From Flavobacterium stagni (lineage in GTDB: Bacteria; Bacteroidota; Bacteroidia; Flavobacteriales; Flavobacteriaceae), in assembly GCF_004122105.1 (NCBI RefSeq), contig NZ_SBKN01000002.1, positions 186,001 to 250,000 of the forward strand: DNA of 64,000 nt, read 5' to 3'. The stretch's first letter is position 1, and every line of letters starts with the position of its first letter. The notes below the pieces were generated by a model that had not been told where the DNA came from, ran no database searches, and was given only the letters and a program-made list of their open reading frames with translations. The position numbers were made by a program, and so were the translations under genes. Below, piece after piece: positions 8,668 through 17,368 of the stretch.

Positions 8668-10136
8668 TGGGAATCGTACAATCACAATCCATTCGGAATA
8701 CCCTAATTACATTCTTCGGTTTTGGAATTGGAGCGATTAATGCCTTGTTTTTTTATACGTCCTTTTTACAAAAAGAGTACTATGGTATTGTGAGTACCAT
8801 TTTATCGGGTGCCAATATCTTAATGCCCATCATGGCTTTTGGTGTTCAAAATACCATCATTCGTTTTTTTTCGCAATACGAAACGGAAGAAAAACGCGAA
8901 CAGTTTTTGTCGTTTATCGTTTTCATGCCTTTGTTTTTGATTGTACCACTCGGAATCGGGTTTTATGTATTTTACGATGAAATTGCCGGAGTGTGGCTTC
9001 AAGAAAATCCATCCTTGAAACCCTTCTTTTGGTTGATTCCTGTGGTCGGATTGTTAATGGCGTATTTTGAAGTGTTTTATGCTTGGGTGAAAGTCCACAT
9101 GCAATCCGTGATTGGGAATTTTATCAGCGAAGTTTTGGTGCGATCTTTAGTTATGGTTATGCTTTTGATGGTGCATTTCGAAGTATTAACCAAACCGCAA
9201 TTCGTTTACGGTGTCGCCTTTGCCTATTTGGCCCAAACGGTAGGAATGTTCATTTATGCGATGAAAGTCAGACGCCCTACGTTTACTTTAGTAATTCCTG
9301 AAAATATACGCGAAGTGGTGTATTATTCCACCTTCATCATTGTTTCGGGTGGAGTAGCGGTGATGTTAGTTGATTTTGACAAAGTACTTATTCCCAAATA
9401 CAAAGCGATAGAAGAAAATGCAGTGTACTCAGTAGCCATCTTTTTTGCTACAGTTATTGCCGTTCCTTTTCGGGCCATGACCCAAATTGTTGCACCCATT
9501 ACAGCCAAATTAATGGTGGAGAAAAAATGGGAAGAACTGAATGAATTGTACCAAAAAACATCCATCAATTTACAAGTTACCGGCGGATTCATCATGTTGC
9601 TCATATTTGTCAACGTGAATCAAATGTATCAGATTGTGCCTGATGATTATTCGGGCGGACTCTGGGTCGTATTTATGATTGGTTTATCCAAATACTATGA
9701 TGTTTTGTTGGGAAATAACAATTCGATTATTGTCAATACCCATTATTACCGAACCGTACTTTTGTTTGGGGTGTTTACCGTTTTTTTAATGATTGTTTTG
9801 AATGCCATTTTCATCCCTCTTTACGGAATTAATGGCTCTGCTTTTGCAACCTTATTAACCATTATGATCTATAACACCATCAAGTTCTTTTTTGTGGTTA
9901 AAAAAATGAAGTTGTTTCCGTTTACTGCAAAAACGGGGGTTTCATTGGGTATTGTTTGCCTTGGGTTTGTCTTGTTTTATTTTTGGGATTTTCCGTTTCA
10001 TCCCATTCTAAACATCGGTTTAAAATCGATAATCGTTACTTTGTTTTATGTGGGATTGCATTACTATTGGAAGGTATCTACAGAAGTGAATCAAGTAATT
10101 CGAAACGTTGCTGCAAAATTTTCTATTCACCTATAA
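8667..10136 (+). CDS. Oligosaccharide flippase (Wzx/MOP superfamily)
   Basis: 489 residues, almost wholly hydrophobic, with about 12-14 membrane segments. The start SIRNTLITFFGFGIGAINALFFY and the segment NLQVTGGFIMLLIF resemble polysaccharide-biosynthesis flippases. Such proteins move lipid-linked glycans from the cytoplasmic to the periplasmic face. It begins inside the stop codon of the glycosyltransferase gene (TAATG), and a hairpin follows its stop. Together with the upstream genes it suggests assembly, flipping and outward modification of a surface glycan. Confidence 0.9.
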   Translation: MGIVQSQSIRNTLITFFGFGIGAINALFFYTSFLQKEYYGIVSTILSGANILMPIMAFGVQNTIIRFFSQYETEEKREQFLSFIVFMPLFLIVPLGIGFYVFYDEIAGVWLQENPSLKPFFWLIPVVGLLMAYFEVFYAWVKVHMQSVIGNFISEVLVRSLVMVMLLMVHFEVLTKPQFVYGVAFAYLAQTVGMFIYAMKVRRPTFTLVIPENIREVVYYSTFIIVSGGVAVMLVDFDKVLIPKYKAIEENAVYSVAIFFATVIAVPFRAMTQIVAPITAKLMVEKKWEELNELYQKTSINLQVTGGFIMLLIFVNVNQMYQIVPDDYSGGLWVVFMIGLSKYYDVLLGNNNSIIVNTHYYRTVLLFGVFTVFLMIVLNAIFIPLYGINGSAFATLLTIMIYNTIKFFFVVKKMKLFPFTAKTGVSLGIVCLGFVLFYFWDFPFHPILNIGLKSIIVTLFYVGLHYYWKVSTEVNQVIRNVAAKFSIHL

Positions 10137-10140
10137 ACAG

Positions 10141-10167
10141 AAAACCCCGATAGACGTGCTACCGGGG
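10141..10167 (-). terminator. Hairpin terminator between flippase and secreted-protein genes
   Basis: Stem CCCCGATAG (10145-10153) pairs with CTACCGGGG (10159-10167), with one A-C mismatch and a 5-base loop. Read leftward it is followed by TTTT, so it suits the leftward gene at 10207-10851. Read rightward no T-tract follows. Confidence 0.6.
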
Positions 10168-10206
10168 CCTCCGAACCTAACCAACCAATTTATTTAACTA
10201 TAGCTC

Positions 10207-10851
10207 TTACTTTTTTTCTTCTTCTTTACGTGTTTCATTTTCTTCTGAAATTCTCCCTTTCGTACCGTCTTCTCGGTAATAGTAATGACCATTATCTTGA
10301 TAAGTTGTACCGTTGTAAGTGTTTCCACCACCATAATAGGTGTTTTGGTTCCCGTAATAGTTGTGTGTAAATCCGTTGCGTTTTACACTACCAATCATAT
10401 CTACAATCTCACCAAAACGGTTGTAAATGATTCGCAATCCACCAATTTGTGTTAAAGCAAATCGGTTATAACTCATAAATACACTCCCGATGCGGTTTAC
10501 ACGATCACGACTGTCGTAGTTGATGAATGTGTTTCCTACACGACGAACACGTCCGAAACTATCAAATTCAATTAGTACACCGTAGTTAACAGGACGACTG
10601 CCTCTTGCGGTTTCTTTGGTATTCGCTTTGCGGAAGTAATAACTTCCGGCAACATCATCTGGACGGGTATTGAAATCAAAATCACCATTTGGAAATACGA
10701 AAAATTCAATGCCTCTTTCCATGAACGTAATAGGTTCTTCCATACTAAAACAGTTGTTGTATGTCTCAGTAAATTGGGTTGAAGTTGTAGGAGTTGCTAA
10801 AGCCGTTCCACTCATCAAAACCATGCTTGCTAAAAGGGTAATTGTTTTCAT
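10207..10851 (-). CDS. Secreted protein with YD-like internal repeats, function unknown
   Basis: 214 residues. A signal peptide spans about residues 1-19 (ending ALA). The central part repeats a short pattern four times around residues 90-155: a turn such as SFGRVRR or SRDRVNR followed by VG, then F or I, then NYD or SYN. Examples are FGRVRRVGNTFINYD, RDRVNRIGSVFMSYN and FGEIVDMIGSV. This resembles beta-strand repeats of the Rhs/YD type and may form a small beta-solenoid. The C-terminal third is rich in Tyr, Asn and Gly (YYGGGNTYNGTTYQ) and ends with a charged tail. I do not recognise a named family. Confidence 0.7.
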   Translation of the reverse strand: MKTITLLASMVLMSGTALATPTTSTQFTETYNNCFSMEEPITFMERGIEFFVFPNGDFDFNTRPDDVAGSYYFRKANTKETARGSRPVNYGVLIEFDSFGRVRRVGNTFINYDSRDRVNRIGSVFMSYNRFALTQIGGLRIIYNRFGEIVDMIGSVKRNGFTHNYYGNQNTYYGGGNTYNGTTYQDNGHYYYREDGTKGRISEENETRKEEEKK

Positions 10852-11098
10852 AATTCAAAAATTTAATCGTTGGTGCTTACTCTTTCGATTTTCAGCGTCT
10901 TCGATCAGTTGTTTTCTGATGTTAGGGTATTTTCAATTGCTGTGCCAAGTGATTTAAATAAGATGTCAACGATTTGTTAATGATATTTAACCACTTGAAA
11001 AACAATTTAATTGCTGTTGAAAAGTAGGGTTTTTCCATGCGGATTTTTTTTATACATTTGAAACGGATAACAAACCCACTCTAGATTTCAATCGAATA

Positions 11099-12283
11099 AT
11101 GAAAAAATACCTACTAGTACTGACTGTACTTTTTGTTTGCCCAATGGCCTCAAAGGCGCAAACGTTTATTCAAGCGTATGCCGATATTGTTAATCAATGT
11201 TCACAAACCAATATTACCAATAGTCTAACCGAATTTGAAGCACTTGGTGTAAAACGTCGTGGAACGACTGCGCTTCAGAATACCTTAGATTGGTTAAAAA
11301 ACAAATATTTGAGCTACGGCTATACCGCGAGTCAGCTTCAAGAGTTTTCGTATACCTATTCCGGTTCTACAGCTGCTTGTAAAAATTTAGTAGTTACCAA
11401 AATTGGAACAACCTATCCCAATACCTATGTCATTATTTGCGGACATTATGATTCGATTGTTGGAACGGGTACGAATGATAACGGAAGTGGAGTAGCATCT
11501 ATCTTAGAAGTGGCCCGATTGTTACGCAATGTCCCCACTGAATATTCCATCAAATTCATTAATTTTTCGGGGGAAGAAGATGGTTTGAAAGGAAGTCAGA
11601 ACTACGTAACAACCGTAGTCAACGGGACATCCCCCAAAATGAATATTCGTTTGTTGTTTAATTTGGACGAAGTAGGGGGAGTGGCCGGACTCACCAATGA
11701 TACCATTACTTGTGAACGGGATACATCAACACCTACAACTAATAATGCGGCTTCGAATACTTTCACCAATGAATTGATTGCTTGTACCGAATTGTATTCT
11801 CCATTAAATACATTTTTATCGTATGCCTATGCTTCAGATTATATGTCGTTCCAAAGTAATAACGAAGTCATTACCGGTTTTTTTGAAACAAATGAAACCA
11901 CTCATAAGCATACAGCTACGGACTTATTAGTCAATATGGATCCGGTTTATAATTATAATGTGGCCAAAGCAGCCATTGGCGCCATGTTGCATTTTGCTGT
12001 AGCGAGTACAACACCATTAAATACCATTGAGCAAAATGACTATATGGTTAGTGTTTTTCCAAATCCAGCGACCAATGAAATTTATTTGAATCTTGGGTCA
12101 TTACCGCAAACCCATTATACTTTTTCATTGCTCGATATCCATGGGAAAACCGTTTTCTCTCAAGTTGTAGATAATGCACCGCTGATGCAAGGATTCTCAG
12201 TGTCACATTTAGCACGGGGAATGTATCTCGGTATATTAGAAACCGAAGGCCAGCGCATCACGAAGAAAATAGTTTTAGAATAA
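11099..12283 (+). CDS. Secreted M28-family zinc aminopeptidase with T9SS sorting domain
   Basis: 394 residues. A signal peptide spans residues 1-20 (ending SKAQ). The catalytic domain carries M28 metal-site motifs in order: GHYDS, TNDNGSGVAS, SGEEDGLKGSQ, LDEVGG and a late TTHKHTATD. These supply the His, Asp, Glu, Asp/Glu and His ligands of a di-zinc exopeptidase. Residues from about 318 form a type A T9SS C-terminal sorting domain (VFPNPATNE, SLLDIHGKTV, LARGMYLG, ending KKIVLE). The enzyme is therefore probably carried over the outer membrane by T9SS and attached or released. A TACATTTG -7-like element lies at 11053-11060, but no good -33 TTG accompanies it. The gene stands alone. Confidence 0.92.
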   Translation: MKKYLLVLTVLFVCPMASKAQTFIQAYADIVNQCSQTNITNSLTEFEALGVKRRGTTALQNTLDWLKNKYLSYGYTASQLQEFSYTYSGSTAACKNLVVTKIGTTYPNTYVIICGHYDSIVGTGTNDNGSGVASILEVARLLRNVPTEYSIKFINFSGEEDGLKGSQNYVTTVVNGTSPKMNIRLLFNLDEVGGVAGLTNDTITCERDTSTPTTNNAASNTFTNELIACTELYSPLNTFLSYAYASDYMSFQSNNEVITGFFETNETTHKHTATDLLVNMDPVYNYNVAKAAIGAMLHFAVASTTPLNTIEQNDYMVSVFPNPATNEIYLNLGSLPQTHYTFSLLDIHGKTVFSQVVDNAPLMQGFSVSHLARGMYLGILETEGQRITKKIVLE

Positions 12284-12286
12284 ATA

Positions 12287-12318
12287 AAAAACCCTTCTTT
12301 TAATGAGAAGGGTTTTTT
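12287..12318. terminator. Bidirectional terminator between M28 peptidase and uvrA
   Basis: A perfect ACCCTTCT/AGAAGGGT stem (12291-12298 with 12306-12313) is extended by A-T pairs on the outside and flanked by A and T tracts, so it works for both convergent genes. It lies wholly between the two stop codons. Confidence 0.9.
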
Positions 12319-12319
12319 G

Positions 12320-15109
12320 TTATAGTTTATCTTTTAAATACTTGCCTGTAATTGAACTTGGGTTTTTTGCTACTTCTTCGGGAGTTCCTACAGCCAATAA
12401 TTGTCCGCCGTTTTCACCACCTTCCGGACCTAAATCAATCAGCCAGTCGGCACATTTTATTAAATCCAAATTGTGTTCAATAACCACTATGGAATGTCCT
12501 TTTTCAATTAGAGCATCGAATGACGCCAATAATTTTTTAATATCATGAAAATGCAAGCCCGTGGTGGGTTCGTCAAACACAAACAAAGCTTTTTCTTTGG
12601 AAGCCCCTTTGACTAAAAAAGACGCCAATTTGATTCGTTGGGCTTCACCACCCGAAAGGGTTGATGACGATTGACCCAATTGCACATAGCCCAATCCAAC
12701 ATCTTGAAGTGGTTGTAATTTCTGGATGATTTTAGTTTGGTTATGCTCTTTGAAAAAGGCCACTGCATCATCGATCGTCATGCAAAGGATGTCATCGATA
12801 TTTTTTCCATTGAAATTAACTTCCAAAATTTCCTTTTTAAAGCGCTTGCCGCCACAGGTTTCACACGGCAACTCCACATCGGCCATGAAAACCATTTCAA
12901 CATTGATAGTTCCATCCCCTTTACAGGTTTCACAACGGCCACCGTCCACATTGAATGAGAAATGTTTGGGTTGATAGCCACGAATTTTGGATAATTTTTC
13001 TTTGGCAAACAAATCCCGGATATCGTCATACGCTTTGATATAGGTAACTGGATTGGAACGTGAACTGCGGCCTATCGGATTTTGATCCACGTACTCAATA
13101 TGATGAATGCGGTGATAATGTCCTTGCATATCGGAGAATTGCCCGGCTTTTTCACCGATACCTTCAATTTTCTTTTGTAAAGCTGGGAAAAGGATTTTTT
13201 TAACCAGCGTACTTTTTCCACTTCCCGAAACTCCCGTAATCACGGTTAAACATTCTAATGGAAAACGAACATCCAGATTTTGAAGGTTATTTTCTCGAGC
13301 CCCTAAAATATCAATATAAGCATTCCAGGAACGTCGGGTTTTGGGGACTTCAATTTGTAATGCTCCATTTAAGTAATGTGCAGTTAAGGAATTCGATTGT
13401 AGAATTTCTTCAAAAGTCCCTTGCGCCACTAATTCGCCCCCATAACTCCCAGCTTCCGGTCCGATATCGATAATCATGTCAGCTTGACGCATAATATCCT
13501 CATCATGTTCGACCACAATTACTGTATTCCCCAAATCGCGTAGGTTTTTCAAAACCTCAATCAACAATTCGGTGTCTTTTGGATGCAAGCCAATACTGGG
13601 TTCGTCGAGAATGTACATCGAACCCACAAGGCTACTTCCCAGTGAAGTGGCAAGATTGATTCGTTGCGATTCTCCACCTGAAAGTGAGGCAGAATTACGG
13701 TTTAAAGTAAGATAATCCAATCCCACATTATTCAAGAAACGCAAACGGTTTTTTATTTCAATCAACAATCGTTTGGCAACCGCAAAATCGTGTTCGGAAA
13801 GTTGAAGTTCCTCAAAAAACGGCGTCAAACGACGAATCGGTAAGTCGACTAATTCAGACAATGTTTTCCCGCCCACTTGCACATAATTGGCTTCAGGACG
13901 GAGTCGTTTCCCTTTGCATTCTGGACAACGCGTTTTACCACGGTATCGGGATAATAGTACCCGATTCTGAATCTTATAATTTTTTTCTTCTAATTCACGG
14001 AAAAAGGCATGCAAGCCAATGAAGTACCGGTTCCCGGTCCAAAGTAATTCTTTTTGTTCGGGGGTAAGTTGGAAATAGGGTTTATGAATAGGAAAATCAT
14101 ATTTATAGGCAGAATTCACCAATTGGTCGCGGTACCAACTCATGCTTTCGCCGCGCCAAGGATAAATAGCATTTTCAAAAATGGAAAGCGCTGTATTTGG
14201 GATGACCAAATCTTCATCAATTCCGATGACATTGCCGTAGCCCTCGCATTTGGGACACGCACCATACGGATTGTTGAAGCTAAACAAATGAATATTGGGT
14301 TCCAAGAATTGCAATCCGTCCAATTCAAAATTGGCACTAAACTCCTTCCGATCTTCTGTGGCCAATTCTTGCAAAAAACAAACTCCTTTGCCTTCATAAA
14401 AAGCCGTTTGAACGGCATCCGCTAATCGGTTGTAAAATTCTTCTTCCTCTTTGACCACAATTCGGTCAATAATTAAGAGAATATCTTTATGATCCAGCGA
14501 ATGTTGATCAATTTCGTCCAATCGGACGGTTTCATTTTTTACTAAAATTCGCGCAAAACCTTGTTGGAGGAGTACGTTGAGTTTGTCTTCCAATTTTCGC
14601 CCCTCTTCCAAATGAATAGGAGCAAGCAATAACCATTTGGAATCGATGGACAGTGTTTTCACAAAATCAATGACATCAGAAACACTGTCTTTTTTTACTT
14701 CTTGACCAGAGATCGGTGAAATTGTTTTTCCGATTCGGGCAAAAAGCAATTTTAAATAATCATAAATCTCAGTGGAGGTTCCAACGGTAGAACGCGCATT
14801 GGTTGTATTTACTTTTTGTTCGATGGCAATTGCTGGTGCAATGCCTTTGATATATTCCACTTTGGGTTTGTCCAAACGACCTAAGAATTGGCGTGCGTAA
14901 GACGATAAACTTTCCACATAACGGCGTTGCCCTTCGGCATACAGCGTGTCAAAGGCAATGGAGGATTTTCCTGACCCTGACAAACCGGTAATTACCACCA
15001 ATTGGTTCCGCGGAATGGCTACATCTACATTTTTTAAATTGTGGATGCCAGCCCCTTTGATAAGTATGTTTTTCTTGGGTTCGAGACGTGAAATATCTTT
15101 GGAAATCAT
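12320..15109 (-). CDS. uvrA: Excinuclease ABC subunit A (UvrA)
   Basis: 929 residues from the ATG at 15109 (MISKDIS). A frame open to 15139 adds ten residues, but a TAnnTTTG element at 15127-15134 lies inside that extension, so the shorter start is preferred. UvrA is the damage-recognition ATPase of nucleotide excision repair. Visible features: two Walker A motifs (GLSGSGKSS and GVSGSGKST), two ABC signatures (LSGGESQR, LSGGEAQR), and zinc modules (CPKCEGYG and CPECKGKR in the first half; CETCKGDG and CETCGGKR in the second). Length is normal. The gene stands alone, ending in the shared terminator. Confidence 0.98.
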   Translation of the reverse strand: MISKDISRLEPKKNILIKGAGIHNLKNVDVAIPRNQLVVITGLSGSGKSSIAFDTLYAEGQRRYVESLSSYARQFLGRLDKPKVEYIKGIAPAIAIEQKVNTTNARSTVGTSTEIYDYLKLLFARIGKTISPISGQEVKKDSVSDVIDFVKTLSIDSKWLLLAPIHLEEGRKLEDKLNVLLQQGFARILVKNETVRLDEIDQHSLDHKDILLIIDRIVVKEEEEFYNRLADAVQTAFYEGKGVCFLQELATEDRKEFSANFELDGLQFLEPNIHLFSFNNPYGACPKCEGYGNVIGIDEDLVIPNTALSIFENAIYPWRGESMSWYRDQLVNSAYKYDFPIHKPYFQLTPEQKELLWTGNRYFIGLHAFFRELEEKNYKIQNRVLLSRYRGKTRCPECKGKRLRPEANYVQVGGKTLSELVDLPIRRLTPFFEELQLSEHDFAVAKRLLIEIKNRLRFLNNVGLDYLTLNRNSASLSGGESQRINLATSLGSSLVGSMYILDEPSIGLHPKDTELLIEVLKNLRDLGNTVIVVEHDEDIMRQADMIIDIGPEAGSYGGELVAQGTFEEILQSNSLTAHYLNGALQIEVPKTRRSWNAYIDILGARENNLQNLDVRFPLECLTVITGVSGSGKSTLVKKILFPALQKKIEGIGEKAGQFSDMQGHYHRIHHIEYVDQNPIGRSSRSNPVTYIKAYDDIRDLFAKEKLSKIRGYQPKHFSFNVDGGRCETCKGDGTINVEMVFMADVELPCETCGGKRFKKEILEVNFNGKNIDDILCMTIDDAVAFFKEHNQTKIIQKLQPLQDVGLGYVQLGQSSSTLSGGEAQRIKLASFLVKGASKEKALFVFDEPTTGLHFHDIKKLLASFDALIEKGHSIVVIEHNLDLIKCADWLIDLGPEGGENGGQLLAVGTPEEVAKNPSSITGKYLKDKL

Positions 15110-15126
15110 AGCAAAAAGATAAGCGC

Positions 15127-15134
15127 CAAAGATA
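15127..15134 (-). promoter_or_regulatory. Candidate -7 element for uvrA
   Basis: TATCTTTG on the minus strand matches TAnnTTTG, 18 bases before the ATG at 15109. No TTG is found at the right distance upstream, so this is a half-supported promoter. Confidence 0.35.
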
Positions 15135-15241
15135 AGCAATTGAACCCGGAAATACTAGCTAAACAATTGGTGGTGTTTTGCAATTTTTATTGCATAAACG
15201 GAGGTGTTTTACAGGATTAAATGTTAAATTTTTTGATTTTG

Positions 15242-15274
15242 TTTGGTTTTTGTTAAAATTATGTTTTATATTTG
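15242..15274 (+). promoter_or_regulatory. Promoter of the ECF sigma factor gene
   Basis: TTTG at 15242-15245, 21 bases, then TATATTTG at 15267-15274, a full TAnnTTTG match at accepted Bacteroidota spacing. It leaves an mRNA leader of roughly 90 bases before the ATG at 15371. Confidence 0.55.
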
Positions 15275-15370
15275 ACCATACAATAATCCACAAAAAGCAT
15301 TTAGCCTATTGATAAAAATTACTTTTTAGAAAAATTTTAGATTGTTAACCCAAAACTAAAAGGTAATTTT

Positions 15371-15955
15371 ATGGCTACTAATCAGACCCCCGACGCTTTA
15401 TTGGTAAAGAAGTACATTGCCGGCGATGAAAACGCTTTGGCACTTCTAATTCACAGACATCAGGCTAAAATTTATGGGTTTATTTACTCAAAATTATCGG
15501 ATCGTGATGTGGCAGATGATGTTTTTCAAGACACTTTTATCAAGGTTATTAAAACGTTGAAGTCCAATTCATACAATGAAGAAGGTAAGTTTCTACCATG
15601 GGTGATGCGTATTGCGCACAATCTAATCATTGATCACTTCCGTAAAAATAAAAAGATGCCCATGTTGCGGGAAACGGACGAGTTCTCTATTTTTTCGATT
15701 ATCAAAGATGAAACGAAAAATGTAGAGGGCCAATTGATCACCGAAGTGATTGAAAACGATTTGCGTCGTATCATTGACGAACTTCCTGCCGATCAAAAAG
15801 AAGTGTTGGTGATGCGTATTTACCAAGACTTAAGTTTCAATGAAATTGCTGAAATTACTGGGGTAAGCATCAATACCGCCTTAGGGAGAATGCGTTATGC
15901 ACTCATGAATTTGCGTAAAGTAATAGACAAGAATAAAATTATTTTAACCAATTAA
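15371..15955 (+). CDS. RNA polymerase sigma factor, sigma-70/ECF type
   Basis: 194 residues. Region 2 contains DDVFQDTFIKVIKTL (the conserved region 2.2 stretch), and region 4 contains EIAEITGVSINTALGRMRYALMNLRK, a helix-turn-helix for the -35-type element. A linker of about 45 residues joins them, so it has the ECF layout without regions 1 or 3. No anti-sigma gene is adjacent; instead a 46-codon gene follows 56 bases downstream, apparently on the same transcript, before a strong terminator. A Bacteroidota-type promoter (15242-15274) precedes it. The regulon cannot be inferred. Confidence 0.93.
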   Translation: MATNQTPDALLVKKYIAGDENALALLIHRHQAKIYGFIYSKLSDRDVADDVFQDTFIKVIKTLKSNSYNEEGKFLPWVMRIAHNLIIDHFRKNKKMPMLRETDEFSIFSIIKDETKNVEGQLITEVIENDLRRIIDELPADQKEVLVMRIYQDLSFNEIAEITGVSINTALGRMRYALMNLRKVIDKNKIILTN

Positions 15956-16011
15956 CAATATTTGGAGTGCGAAGACGTTATAGTAGAGAATAACACGCAA
16001 ATTAAAACAAT

Positions 16012-16152
16012 ATGGCGAAACTTTACTCTACAAAAACTAAGTCTCCAAAAATGTTACCAAAAAAAGAAACCGTGAATTTTTTGCTTCAATATTCTAAAGC
16101 ATTAAAAATTGTAAAAGCCGGTACTTTGAACTTCGAACTCATTTCAAATTAA
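16012..16152 (+). CDS. 46-aa basic protein downstream of the sigma factor gene
   Basis: An ATG at 16012 opens 46 codons ending in TAA at 16152, eight bases before the terminator stem. The product is basic: an N-terminal Lys/Ser/Thr-rich part (MAKLYSTKTKSPKMLPKKE) and a C-terminal amphipathic part (VNFLLQYSKALKIV). It shares the space between the sigma gene and its terminator, so it is probably co-transcribed and may act with the sigma factor. From memory, similar short ORFs follow this sigma factor in other Flavobacterium genomes, but I cannot verify this here. No known domain. Confidence 0.6.
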   Translation: MAKLYSTKTKSPKMLPKKETVNFLLQYSKALKIVKAGTLNFELISN

Positions 16153-16159
16153 TGAACTT

Positions 16160-16189
16160 CCCGATAGAAACCCTATCGGGATTTTTTTT
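16160..16189 (+). terminator. Rho-independent terminator of the sigma factor operon
   Basis: CCCGATAG (16160-16167), a 5-base loop, CTATCGGG (16173-16180), then A and eight T. The right arm also encodes the last codons and the TAG stop of nth on the other strand. Confidence 0.92.
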
Positions 16190-16829
16190 GTGCTTCTTTA
16201 ATCACTGACGCTCTTCCGATGGTTTTGGTGATAATGTCTTTTTCTAAATTCCATCCTCGAGCGGGTGAATACTCTCTTCCGTACCAAATGATTTGTAGGT
16301 GTAAATCGTTCCACAATTCTTTTGGGAAAATGGCCTTGGCATCTTTTTCGGTTTGAACTACATTCTTCCCATTGGTCAATCCCCAACGGTACATCAAGCG
16401 GTGAATATGGGTGTCCACCGGAAAGGCAGGCACACCAAAGGCCTGACTCATTACCACACTCGCTGTTTTATGTCCGACGCCCGGTAGTTCTTCCAGTGCT
16501 TCAAAACTTTGGGGAACTTCACCCTGGTACTTTTCAATCAAAATTTGGGATAAACCAAAAATGGCTTTGGATTTCATGGGAGAGAGGCCGCAAGGTTTGA
16601 TAATCTCTCGGATTTCCTCCACACTTAATTGTATCATGTCAAAAGGATTATCCGCTTTGGCAAATAGATGAGGTGTAGTTAAATTCACCCGAACATCCGT
16701 ACATTGCGCGGATAATAATACGGCAATCAAAAGAGTATACGGGTCTTTGTGATCCAAGGGAATGGGAATCGAGGGATATAGGTCATTTAACGTATTTATA
16801 ACAAACGTTGCGCGCTCTTTCTTCGTCAT
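16173..16829 (-). CDS. nth: Endonuclease III (Nth) without the iron-sulfur cluster cysteines
   Basis: 218 residues. A DNA glycosylase/AP lyase of base excision repair acting on oxidised pyrimidines. The helix-hairpin-helix LPGVGHKTASVVM supplies the catalytic Lys121, and the following VDTHIHRL supplies the catalytic Asp139. Classical Nth ends with a C-X6-C-X2-C-X5-C [4Fe-4S] loop. Here that region (residues 183-205, GREYSPARGWNLEKD) has no Cys, and the whole protein has only Cys43 and Cys80. This appears to be a lineage-wide loss in Flavobacteria (recalled, not checked). The stop codon lies inside the right arm of the sigma-operon terminator. It is divergent from bcp. Confidence 0.93.
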   Translation of the reverse strand: MTKKERATFVINTLNDLYPSIPIPLDHKDPYTLLIAVLLSAQCTDVRVNLTTPHLFAKADNPFDMIQLSVEEIREIIKPCGLSPMKSKAIFGLSQILIEKYQGEVPQSFEALEELPGVGHKTASVVMSQAFGVPAFPVDTHIHRLMYRWGLTNGKNVVQTEKDAKAIFPKELWNDLHLQIIWYGREYSPARGWNLEKDIITKTIGRASVIKEAQKKSR

Positions 16830-16885
16830 TTTTGTACTTTTAGTTTTGCGAATTTAAAGGAAACTAACTCAAATAAAAAATTAGC

Positions 16886-17338
16886 ATGACCACATTACAA
16901 AAAGGGGATAAAGCCCCCAATTTCTCGGGTAAAGATCAAGACGGGACAACGCATACACTAGCTGATTATGCAGGTAAAAAATTAGTTGTTTTCTTTTATC
17001 CGAAAGCCAATACGCCAGGCTGCACCGCAGAGGCATGTGATTTACGCGACAATTATGCCCGATTTGAAGCTCAGAATTATGCTTTATTGGGCGTCAGTGC
17101 AGATTCGGCAAAAGCCCAATCGAGCTTTAAAAATAAATATGAATTCCCTTTTCCCTTATTGGCGGATGAAGATAAATCTGTGATTCAAGCCTTTGGCGTT
17201 TGGGGTCCCAAGAAATTTATGGGAAGAGAATACGACGGTATTCATCGAACTACTTTTGTAATCAATGAAGAAGGCATTATTGAAGAAGTGATAACTGATG
17301 TGAAAACAAAAGCGCATGCCGCGCAAATCTTACGATAA
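16886..17338 (+). CDS. bcp: Thioredoxin-dependent thiol peroxidase (Bcp/PrxQ)
   Basis: 150 residues, cytosolic. Peroxiredoxin of the Bcp type, reducing H2O2 and organic hydroperoxides with thioredoxin. The active-site stretch PKANTPGCTAEACDLRD gives peroxidatic Cys46 and resolving Cys51, five residues apart as in PrxQ/Bcp. RTTFVINEEG near residue 120 supplies the conserved Arg region. It is divergent from nth with 56 bases between the starts. A TAnnTTTG match (TAGTTTTG, 16841-16848) precedes it, without a good -33 partner. A strong terminator follows. Confidence 0.96.
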   Translation: MTTLQKGDKAPNFSGKDQDGTTHTLADYAGKKLVVFFYPKANTPGCTAEACDLRDNYARFEAQNYALLGVSADSAKAQSSFKNKYEFPFPLLADEDKSVIQAFGVWGPKKFMGREYDGIHRTTFVINEEGIIEEVITDVKTKAHAAQILR

Positions 17339-17340
17339 TA

Positions 17341-17368
17341 AAAAATCCCCAAGCTTGGGGATTTTTTT
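17341..17368. terminator. Bidirectional palindromic terminator after bcp
   Basis: AATCCCCAAGCTTGGGGATT is a perfect palindrome with A and T tracts on either side. It serves bcp and the convergent gene whose stop is at 17367. Confidence 0.93.
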
